DNA of 64,000 nt from Malurus cyaneus samueli (Eukaryota; Chordata; Aves; Passeriformes; Maluridae), in the NCBI GenBank assembly GCA_009741485.1, contig CM019216.1, positions 45,764,863 through 45,828,862 of the forward strand, given 5' to 3'. Under the pieces are notes generated by a model. It did not search any database and was not told where the DNA came from. It was given only the letters and a program-made list of their open reading frames with translations. Within the stretch, counting starts at the first letter, position 1. Each line of letters begins with the position of its first letter. The position numbers and the translations under genes were made by a program. Shown one piece after another: positions 13,301 through 25,300 of this stretch.

Positions 13301-16300
13301 TATTAAAGGCCCAAAAGAGAAACTATAGAGTGTTCTAAAATTGCAATACGATGAGTAAACACTCTTTATGGTAATTAAGTATTCAGAGAATTCAGTTTCT
13401 TTGAGGCAGGATTTTTGACAGTGTGAGCTGAAAATCAAGGAGATGGCAGTGGGCCAGCGTCAGAAATCATTTCCAAGCAGGCTGGCAATCAATTACATCA
13501 CATGGCAATGACTTGGTGGCACCATTGCAAACAGGGACCCTGGTTCTTGTTGCACAGTGATGTGCTATAAAACAAAGATGTACTGCTGACAGCACCAATG
13601 AGCTTGACAACAGCCAAGGACACACTGGGACTTTTGGTAAAGTTGAAAGCCTCGGTGCCAGAGGAGACCAGGGCTGGCCTCAATCACAGGCTAGCTGACT
13701 CCATGCCATCAGAAATACAGAAAACAGACCGGCAATTTAAGTTTATTTCCATTACTTTTGGGGCAGCCTTGTGAAACCCTCCCATGTCTCTGCCTAAGAA
13801 ATGAAAAAGCAACAGCTTTAGAGTGTATGAGAACGGGGTTATTCCCCCAGGCAGTCTGAGATCATTAATTTTTCCATGAGCACCTCACGAAACACCTTTT
13901 GGAGGATCAGATTCCCATTTTACATACTCTCAGCAGCAAGCCCATTCCTTTTAGCTGTTGGATCTAATAGGACCTTGCAGTCTTGGACTCCTGCTGGTCA
14001 CTATATTGTTCCAACATATGGCCTAGACTACTCCTGGGCTTGTGCTAATTTGTGTGGAAAACAATCAGGAATTGCTCTAACTGGTCTAGCTGAGAAAAGC
14101 CTAAGATAAGCCAAAGCCTCTTTTTAAGCCAAAGATCCTACCTATTGTTTAATATTCCAAGTTCAAGTAGTGGGGCCATGCCCTACCACTGAGCAGTTCA
14201 CTACAGAGACAATGAACTTTTCCCAAAGAGGGAGAAAAAACCTGCACAAGTACATTGAGGTCTTAAACTACATTTTGGGCTTTTTTCACATGCCAACAAT
14301 TACAAAGGAGCAAAGGAAATAGCTATAGAGAAAACCTTAAAAGATTTATTATTGAATAAGCTGCAAATCTTCTGACAGTAGATATAAAACAAAGTCCCAC
14401 AGCAGAAGCAAAAAGAAAAGGCAACTGAAAAGAGGTGGAAGAACAGAAAGCATGTCTTAGTGACTATGTGGAGAACAGACACAGAGCAATTGTTCTGTAT
14501 AACTGCAGTTCCAAGGCCTGAAGATACACATATGCCATACAAAGTAGAACATTCTGACAAATAAGCACAGAAAAAAAGAAAATTAAAGGACAATACATGT
14601 GATAACAAAAAATATTAAAAAACCTAAAAACTTGTTGGAAATTTCTATGGAAAGCATTAAACAGTCTTTAGGCAATCCAAATCTGCGTGAGGTTGACAGA
14701 AAAAAGAAAGACTAGAATAAAAGGATGAAGTTCATTTCCAGATTAAGTTACTGACATACATACTGGCTTTGAGAACAAGATCAGTGGCCTGCTGCTGTAA
14801 GCGCTCCCTAGCAGCTGCAAGCTCGCTTTCCACTTCTTTGTGTTTGCTTAACAATGACATCTCCTCCTCCTTCACATCATCTAGCTGTTTTTGTAGAACC
14901 TAGAGGAAACACATAATACCTGTTACCATCATATACAATCATGTAAATTTAGAAGAGCATTGGTTTAAGAGATACGGAAGGGACCTTTCAGTAAACAAGT
15001 TTCATTCACACAAAAGCTGAAATAGTGTAATATTATTGCCATATTCATTATGTATTACACGTAATGCTTCAAAAATATTTTTTGAAGAATAAGACTGGAT
15101 ACGTGGCATGACAGTACTGCATAAGAGAAACGTGACAATACTCAAAGTATATGAAAAAATAACAACTATAAAATAGTCCACAGAGTTTAACAGACAATTT
15201 CAGAAAACTGGTTTCTGATACCTGAGACTTTTTCATATTAAAGAATACATTATGAGTTCACAGCAGTTTATTGTCCTTCTGAGTGTTTAGTACTGACTCA
15301 AATTAAGCTACGCATAGAGATACATAAAATAAGAGATGGTCAATTACTTAAATCAAACATTCCCCTAGAGGTCATACTGGGACCAGCAGTTTTCAGCATC
15401 TTTCTCAGCAACATGGACAGTGGTATCAAGTGCACCCTCAGCAAGTTCGCTGATGACACCAAGCCATGTGGTGCAGTTGACAGGCTGGAGGGAAGGGATG
15501 TCACCCAGAGGGACCCGGACAGGCTTGAGAGGTGGCACTGTGCAAACCTCATGGAGCTCAACAAGGCCAAGAGCAAGGTCCTGCACCTTGGTCAGGGCAA
15601 TCTCAAGCACAAGTACAGGCTGGGTGGAGAAAAGCCCTGGTGAGAAAGACTCGGGTACAAAATGCTCAATATAACTCAGCAACATGCACCCACAGCCTAG
15701 AAAGCCTGGGATGCATCATGTCCCGGGTTGCATCAAAAGCAGCATGGCCAGCTTGTGGGAGGTGATTCTGCCCCTCCACTCTGCTCTTGCTAGATCCCAT
15801 CTGCACTATTGTGGGGGCCCCAGCACCAGAAAGACAAGGATCAGCTTTAAAAAGTGCAGAGGAGGCCACTAAGTCAATCACAAGGCTGGATCACTTCTAT
15901 CAAGACAGGCTGCTCAGACTGGAGAAGAGAAGGTTCTGGGGAGACCTTTGAGCCTTCCAGTATCTAAAGAAGGCCTAAAAGAGAGCTGGAGAAAGACTTT
16001 TGACAAGGACATGTAGTGATAAGACAGGGGGGAGTTGCCTTAAGTTGAAGAAGCATATGTTTAGATTAGATATTAGGAAGAAATTCTTTCCTGTGAGGGT
16101 GCTGAGGCACTGGAATAGGTTGCCCAGAGGTTGTGGACTGCCCATCCCTGGAGGAGTTCAAGGATGGATGAGGTTCTGAACAAGCTGCTGCAATGTATTC
16201 TTGCCCATGGCACAGGGTTTGGAGCTAGATGATCTTTACCGCCCCTTCCAACTCAAAGTATTCTGTAGTTCTGTGATTCTAAACTTTTATTTATGCCTTA

Positions 16301-19300
16301 AATCAAATGTACTGATTCACAACAGCATATCTTGGAGAGTGTAATGTGCTCTAGCCATGCCAGAAGGAAAAGAAAATCTTGTTCTGGTTCAAAAGGAAAC
16401 ACAGATTTCTTATAATTCATGTTACTGAAATAGTCTCAGAAGCTAGAGAACAGGGGAAAACACAGTACAGGATGTATAATGAAACACAAGACACCAGATG
16501 TGTTGAGATTATTCATTTGATTATCTCATCCACAGTGATTAGAGTAGGATCTGACTTCAAAATCTGCTGTAAATACTTTGTTCTTTGGGAACAAAATAAA
16601 TTCCTTTACTGCAGAAATGATCGATGTACAGCTGGTTTCCCCTTCACTGCAGCCTTCCATAAACCTGCCTCCTGAAGCCCCTTGCACAAGAGGCAGAGAC
16701 GTGATGAACTGACTGCAGGCCCCGCTCACTATCCCCCTACATCAATGCAAGGGAAGAGGTAGAGAATGGCGAATAAAGTTAAAGACCAGGAAGGATGAAG
16801 CGATGGGGAGAAAGTGCTCTTTTAAGATTTGGTTTTACCTCTCATTATTGTACTCTATTTTGAATGGTAATAAATTAAATTCCTTTTCCCCAAGTCAAGT
16901 CTGTTTAGCCCACGATGGTAACTGATAAGTGATCTCTCCCAGTTCTTATCTCAACTCAGAAGCCTTTCATTATAGTCTCTCTGCCCTGTTCAGAGGAGGA
17001 GGAGAGTGATAGAGCAGCTTTGGTGAGCACTTGGCATCCAGCCAGGCCCAACCCAACACACCAAATAAAATTGTGTTGAGTTTAACCTGGTAAGCAGCTA
17101 AGTATGGCACTGCTACTTTCTCACTACTGCCAAGTGGGATGGGGAAGAGAACTGGAAGAGTGAAAGTGAGAAAACTCGTGGGTTGAGGTGAAGACAGTTT
17201 AACAGATAAAACAAAAGCTGCATACACACAAGCAAAGCAAAACAAGGAATTCATTCAGCACTTCCCATGGGCAGGAAGGTGTTCTGCCACCCCCAGGAAA
17301 GCAGGGCTCTACCAGGCCTCCTCACTGATGGAGTTGGGTGAAAAGCCAAAAAGACCTTGACTGTGTAAGCACTGCTCAGCAGTAACTAAACAATTCCTGA
17401 ATCATCAACAGTTTCCAGCACAAATCCAAAACGTGGTACCCTACAAGCTGCTATGCAGCATATTAACTCTACCTGTGCCAAAACCAGTAACATAGTGAAA
17501 AGGTGCAGTATTTCAGTTGCTACTTTTGAAAACATTGTTAATTAATCAAATAAGCTTAAAATATAAATCAGCGAAAAAATTTTGAAGAAAATGACAAGCA
17601 ACTATGAGCGATAGAAAATTAAGTTTACACACTCCAATAACTTCAACCTACCAGCCACATGGAAAGATCGTATCCATAGGGAAAGAAAACTCACAGTCTT
17701 GGGAACAATATACCATCAGTCTCACCTGAACATTGTTTTCTGCTGTACCAAGAGCCACCTGAAGTTTTTGGCATTTTTCCCGTAGACTGGCAGCTTCATC
17801 CTGGACCATTTGCAACTCAGTTTTAAGCTTTCCCAGATTCTTCCGTAACATACTTTCCTGGTTCTGAAATTCTTTTCTTAGCTCCACTTCTTTCTCTTTG
17901 CAAGCATGCAGACTTTCTGCTGTAAAAAGCTGAGATCTTTTCAAAGAGTCAAGTTCATGTTCATAGAAGGACTGTGCTTTGCTGAGTTTGCCTTCATAGT
18001 CCTCAATGAGCTTTTTTTTTTCCAGCCTTAACTCTTCAACTTTATTGTTCAAGTCTTCCAGCTCCAGTCTATGCAATTCCTCTAGTTTCTCTTGCCCCTT
18101 ACTTAAAGTAGCATTCTGACTCTGATGAGTTTTCAGAAGTTCTTGAATTTCAAGCCTGTGGGCAGCTTTTAAGTCTTCCAGAGCTGTACGCTTGTCCTTC
18201 TCATACTGTACTTGCAACTGTATGAAACTTCGTAGCCTCTCCTCAAATTTCTTTCTGATCTCTTCTACTTCTCTTGACATGGTCACCACGCGTTGGACAT
18301 GCTGAGCTTCTGCACAAAGCTGCATATCTTCAACTCTATCCTTATATGCTTCAAATTCTGTCAAGGCCTGATGTTTCATCTTTTTGTGATCTTCCAGTGA
18401 CTCTTCCAAAACCTGAATCTTTCTCTTGAGATCCATTTCTTCCGCCACTTTATTTTTATATTGCAAGATTTTCTCTCTGGTCTCTGCAAGAATTTGTTGG
18501 ATTTCTTCTTCATGAGCATCCTTAAGGGCTTGGATGGCTGCTTCATGTTCATCATTTTTAGTGTTCAAAGCATATATTACCTGCAAACATGAAATAATAC
18601 TATATTAAGAGAAAAGGCATTCTGGTTATCTGTTAAATCCTACGAAAAACACACCTAGGCACTCTGAAAGCTACTTCACCCACCTGGCTTGTTATCATCA
18701 TACAAATAAAACACCAAATGTTATTAAGGATGTAACTGCATAAATGCTGTACTGGTCATTATATTCTTATATATCTTGTAGAGCAGACAAGTTTTTGTGC
18801 TCTCTTTAAACCTGTAATTTCCCTAAAGAAAGATTGGCCTTTATATCCATGTAGTTGTTGTATCCATGTTGTTTCCACTGGGAAAAAAGGACATTTAAAA
18901 ATGCTTTTTTTAAAAAAACCCTAATTTATTTAAAATAGTTCAAAGCACAGACTAAAAAAAATTGTACAGAGCTCTTCTGGGGGAGAATAGCACACACAGT
19001 ATATATAACAAACAGAAATTTTTAACGTGGAAAAAACTCCATATCTCAAACCCCTCCTTTTCAAATGTTCAAATGCTACCTGCTCTTAAATATTTCATTT
19101 CAGAAACATCTAAAATGCAAACACTAGTTATTTTGAATTGTAAGCTTGATGGTTGCCCAGATACTATTTCACTTTTGACAGCTTATCTAGTAAGCACTCC
19201 GTGTATCCTAAGGTCTAAGGTCTCGCACTACATAAATGCACTGACTTCCCAGCTAGTAAGTCAGCTGAACAGGAAAGTTCAGGGCAGGGCAGCCAGCAAT

Positions 19301-22300
19301 CTGGGGAGCCCAGGGAGTTAAGCAATTCAAGAAGGCTGTGAAAGCAGCAAAACCACCAGCACTCAATGAAAGTTTTAAGATAACCAGATATATCCTACGG
19401 GATGTTTCAACTGCACCACAACACAGTAGATCCAACAATTATAAGTTGATTTTTAACCAAGAAGTGTGTGTGTGCATGTCAGTGAATAAACTATTCATGC
19501 AATAGGTGGGGTTAATGCAATCATTTGCTTCAAGAACTCCAGCAATTCTCCCCACACTTCCTAGATACACTACAGGCTGGAGAGCTGTAAAATACATATG
19601 AACAAAAAAAAAGTTTTCTGATTAGTGTAACTTGTTTATCTTAAAAATTAACAAGAAGTAATAAAAAAGAACAACAAAGAAGCAGCAGAGGTTTTTCTTT
19701 TCCCACTGAGAACCTAAACTAATCCTCCATCAGCATTCAGCCAGGCAACAGAGAAACACTGCACAGACTTGCCCTCAGGGCTGGGAAATATGAAGAAGGC
19801 TCAGAATTGCTCTCCTGACACCAAGCAAACACCTGTATGCTCCAGACTAGAGAAAGTGTCTACAGCCAAGTGCTCCGATGAGCTACAAAGCTCAAGAGCT
19901 CTCATAAGTGAAAGAGCAGATTCAAGATTTTGGCCATGGTGTTCTTTTGTTTGTTTTCTTGAACGGAAGTCCAGACACTGTATTCTAAATTTTATGCCTG
20001 AAATAACATACCCCATTCTGTTACCTGTGCCACAAAAACCCAAAAGAACAGGCTCTAGATTATAACAGAAAAGAATAAAAAAGAAAAAAAGTTCTGAAAC
20101 AGCATTAGATGCAAAAAAACCCCAAACCCCCAGCCTCACTTATGTTTATATAGTAAAGAAATAAATAAAAATTATAATGAAAAACACTTTAATTTAGTCA
20201 AATTCAGTTTTTTTTACTATATGTATGCATGCTATTTAATGAAAGAGGAAAAAACATAGGCTTTTCATGGTTTTGGCAACCTGTTTTTAGTACCACTTAC
20301 ATATCTGCAGGGAGCAAGGACATTTTTGGGTTTCTTCCTTCCCAAAGGGGAAAAAAAATCCTATTTTGAAGGCATTTCATGGTACAGAGACACAAAACTC
20401 TACCAATACACTGCAAAAAATGACAACCAAACCACATGCTATTCCATTAGCAAAATCATGGCTATCATTGAAATGCCCTTCATCCAAGATTTCTACCTTT
20501 TATATTCTTACTGTCTTTGGTGATGCTAACAGCAACTTCTGATCACAAAGCTTTCACCTCCCTCCCGTTACCAGCAAACAGTCTCAGCTACTGGATCCCA
20601 AGGTTTCCCTGTCATTTTAATGGCATCTAGTGCCCAACTCCTTTGTTCATATCTGAAATAATTTGAAAACGAAAGAGTTTGGGCATTTTGTAAATGTTAT
20701 GTGCATTATCTTGCATGAATAGACCTTAGTTTTGGTTACAGAAGTTGGACAATGGAATTTCAAAGGTTCTATTAAAAAAAATCTAACACTTAGGATCAGG
20801 TCATTATAAATTAACAATTGCAGAACACTGGGTCAAACCCTACACTCCAAACAGCCCTTGACTCTTGTCCTTGTGCACAGAAATGCCATAATGTTCTTCA
20901 CTTAAGGCAGTGTTCCAGTCTCAAGTTATGCAGCCCTATGATCTGAAGAAACCATGAATCATAAATCATTTTCAAGGCATTATGATTTATTATTTCAAAC
21001 TATTATGATTTAGCAGTGGGAAGCTCACTGAAAACTCCAAGTGAAAAAATAAGTCTTTGCGCAATGCCACATTCAGAAGATATCTTCAAATTTTCATCAC
21101 TGACTTGCTCCTTACTAAAAGCACTGAACAGCAACAAATTAAATTCAAATTCAAGCACCACTCATTCCCTAAATGAAGGGCATGAGTACCTTATGGAAAA
21201 TGTAAAAATAAAATGCATGCAACTGAATGTTGCATCATAACATCTGTAATACAGCAGCCAGAATTCCAGCTCCATCAAATTACCATAAACCTCAGTATTT
21301 TTAAAGAAATGGAATACCTGTATCAGATTTTATCTTTGAGAATTTGATACACTGTATTTATACAGGAACACAGGGGGGAAAGTCTGTACTTACTGACGCA
21401 AAAGCAACCTAATAGCACTTCAATGAAATGCAAGCAGAAGTTGAAGTACCTTGGAGCAAATGAATACATTTAAAGTTCTAGCTAAAATACATAGTTCCTT
21501 CTCAAGTAAATTTCTGAAAATTGAAAAGCAGTAAGGTTGCAAATGTTGGAGGCAGGTAGATAAAACAAGTTTTGCACTATTTTTACATCAGAGCATGAAC
21601 CCCTGCTAAGCATGCTTGTAAATGCTCTTCTAAAATGCTTTAAAAAATACCAGCAGCTTTTTTAGCACAACTGCATAATACTAAGAAGCATAAACTGCTC
21701 ATTTGAGTAATTCATATTTTTCCAGCTCCACTCTATATGCAACATAAAAATTCTTATCACACCACAGGAAAAAAAAAAAATTCCCTCTTTACTGTATTTT
21801 CAGTCAGCATATCATTTCAGAGGTACAGACAGAATCATATTCCCCACAAGGATATCAAGATTGCCAGCTAATACACTTTGTACAAAACAGAAACACAGTT
21901 AATTACTATTTTAAATAATTTTTATTAATAAATTTATATAAATGGATTTGTAGATGAAATAATTTATTTATAGAAAACAATAATAATAATGATTATTAAT
22001 ACTGAAATACTATGTGCCCTGGTCTGAAGAACTTCAACGGAGTAAGCTAGTAACAACAACAGTAACAACCTCGTTTATACCAGTAATTATTGGATTGTTA
22101 AATTGTATTCTATGTGGTAAGGTGAAGCAGATCAGTCTCTGCATTAGCTTTGGTGTTCTGAATTACACAGAATACAAATAACAATTCCTGTTCCACACTG
22201 TGGCTGAAAGATGAAAGTTTGGCTGAGAAATATTTTTTATCCCAAACCAGATGTTACAGTTTGGAAAGCTGACCAACTCTTACATGGTCAGCTGAACTTT

Positions 22301-25300
22301 GGTCATCTGCCCCTGCCAGCAATTTAGTCACGATGGAATGCTTTTCTAATTATAAATGTGTAATTCACCTTAATACTTGTATTGAGTGCAAACATATTTT
22401 ACAGCACAGAAAACCATAGTCTATGATTCTATGCAAATATCCCAAAAAATGTGCATGGTTCATTTTCTCTAATTTCACATCCAAACAAGAGCTGATATCT
22501 ATGAGAAGAAAACATCACTACACATTTTACACAGTCATCAGCCTTATGACTTTGGTAAACCTCCGTTTCAGACTTGATTCATTGGTTCCTGGGTCTGAGC
22601 CCCGTGTTCATCCTTGTCCAGGCGAATTGTTGTGTTCCCAGTGCTCCCGGGGTGTTGCTGCCTGAACACCAATCTCAAACACCAGAGCCTCGAGAGGCAT
22701 CCCCAGACTTTTTTAATGTTGTCTGTCTCTTGGATGAACCACATAAGTCCAGCGCAAACAAGGAACTGCTTGTGCATAACCTGCTAATGATTTGGAAGAT
22801 GTGGACCAATGAGCCTGACCTACCCTTTTCTGTGGGCTCTCTGTAGATAGGTAGGAATTGCTACATGCAGGAAGTAGTAAGATATACGGAGAAACAGTAA
22901 AAAGTGAAGCAGGTTGCAGAGAAGTTCAGTCTACAAAACCAACAAGAAACATGAAAAATCTTGCAAGCATTATCATGAATTAATTTTATGTAGAAATACC
23001 TCCTCTATGATAGTGCAGAATAATCATATCTTTTGTTACAATGGGTATTGCATCAATTTTCCCCCTTCCTGCTGACCAAATAATGTAAAAAAATGAGATC
23101 TATGTTATATTTAAGCATTTAAAATGTATATATTATGATCAACAGAGGGTCATTTTAAGAATAAATAAAATAACCAAGTTAACAACACCCAGAAAACCGT
23201 TGCTTTACAGGACGAAGTTTTCTCCTAAGTACATTGTAAGAATATAATGAAACAAGAAAACACTTCAAAGTTACTTAAAAAGACCTTTCATAAAAGTTGA
23301 CTACAATCACAGTACAAATGCATTACTACATACAAAAGTAGCCAGACAGTTGCAACATCTATACCAAAAAAACCCCAAACCTCAAAACCTATGCTTGGTC
23401 ATCTTTCCTTCTTCTTTTTTTTTTGGTTTTTTTTTTTTTTAATTCCCAACTTGAAAAAAAGTCAATTTATCTAGAAAGATCTTTTGCTCCCTTATGGAAA
23501 ATCTCACAAAGAGAAGATGCTTTGTCAATCAAGATCTTTGTGTTGCTGATAAGAATAACAAAAACAAGCCTAGAACTTTAGTCCAGGATTTTTTAGCTGA
23601 AGAACAAGTACCTTCCCTCCACATTTTTTGTGATCTCTATCTGGTTCACTGCAAGGCCTTCTTGGTATCTGGGCCAGTGCATTAGGGGCAGTGCATGATG
23701 AGCAGTAAAGGGACAAATGTGGTCTGCAGCTGTAAAAGGAGCATCCCCTGGCAAGAGCATCTTCCCCGAAAAAGCTGGTCTAACTATAGCAGCCTTCCTT
23801 TGAGATAAAATCCACAGAGGGTAAAAACTTGATTTTTTTTCCCCTAAAAGAACACACTTTCACATGAAATTTATTATTAAAATACCCTTTACACTGTTTA
23901 ACAGTCTTCATGTGTTAGCTCAATTCAAGCCTAAGTAAAATTTAGTATTTTATTCCTTTAGAAACTCTGAAAACAAATATTGGATTACTTTAACTGCAGC
24001 AACTAGCTTTCCAAAGCAATCTCGAATGACTTGTTTACAATTAAATACCTAGAGAATGACACTATGAAGCTCAACATAATTTCTAAGTATTGAGCCTAAA
24101 CAGATATCCAATTCTGCCTAGTGCTCTACCTTTGGATAAGAACAAATGACAATCGTTTTTTCATTTTCACACTTGTTGCTAAACACACTTAATTTTCTGT
24201 AAAAGAGGGTAAGTCAGAGGTCATGCATTGCTCACCAATATCTACACTGAAAATAAAACATGGGGGAAAAATTCATTTTTTATTTTCAGGTTTCCTGATG
24301 TTTAATACCATATACAGTAGACATAACACTTCACAGGGGCTCATACACCTAGAGGTGTTTTCTTCATGCTCCTAAATACCTGCTCCTCAAGCACCTGTAG
24401 TCTGATGTGCTAATAACCCATTTCTACTTTCAGAACTGCCAAGTACAGATCAGTATCACACTGAACTACTTGACTTACAATCCTTCCTGTGTTTTGTTTA
24501 TTTGTGTATGGCCCACACTGAAATATTAACTCTTTTTAACTGTGTGAAGATTCTACTGATTTAAAGATCCGCTTGCATTTACAGCTCAGCCTGTTTATAA
24601 ATTATTACAGAGCCTGTATCTTAAATTTTAATGATCAGAAAAAGGCTGGCCACATTCCAATTAATCATGGGGCAGGAGATGTCCTCATCAAAAGAAGAGG
24701 TACAGAGCATGCCTTGGCACAGGGACAGAGTGGTCAGTGTGGCCAAAACAGGTCATCCACTGTGGTCTTTTTTTTCTTTTTTCCTACAGTTGTACCAGAC
24801 AGCAAATGAGATGTTTTCTGGGAGCTAATCAAGGGCTTCATGGTACCACAGACTGTCTTGGAAATAGGCACATTGTCCAAATCCAGGAACAGGGATAGCC
24901 TTTTTCAATCAGATAATACAAATCAAAATCATGGCAGCAGGTATAGCCACACTACAGAACACTCTGTAATCCGGTTCAACAAGAGGAGCACATTACGTAC
25001 ACCTTTTCTGACAGCCCAACACACTGAGTAACAACATGAGGATGGAATTCACAAGTTTAGAAGCCAGGCAGTCAAGAGTGGGTTAAACTTCCAGCCACAG
25101 GCTAGCACACAACAATATGTGATACTCCAAGTGATTTTAGCAATCACTAGCAACCAAGAAGGAGCTCACCCATGACAAGAGGTCAAGTGGGCAATCAGAC
25201 CATGCTGCTCTCTCTGCTCTAGCAGCTGAGTGTTCCCCAGACTGGGTCTCACCAGTGAAACAGACCTCAGGGGGACAAAAGGGGATTTGACAGAGGCATC

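Larger units (their letters stand above)
14900..17725 (-). other. FAM184A: FAM184A intron 2, 2,826 bp, largely filled by transposable elements
   Basis: GT-AG intron with donor GTGAGA and acceptor CCTCTAG. More than half is retroelement sequence: a CR1 fragment at about 15362-16285, an ERV LTR at about 16610-17060, and a second LTR in the opposite orientation at about 17072-17492. Confidence 0.92.

Noticed and set aside
15365..15881. Several overlapping frames on both strands in intron 2
   Set aside because: All lie in the CR1 fragment. Only the ORF2-sense frame with FADD has meaning, and that is a dead transposon remnant.
17648..17725. Extension of the exon 2 frame past NNVQ
   Set aside because: It crosses a consensus GTGAGA donor, and the residues are not family-like.
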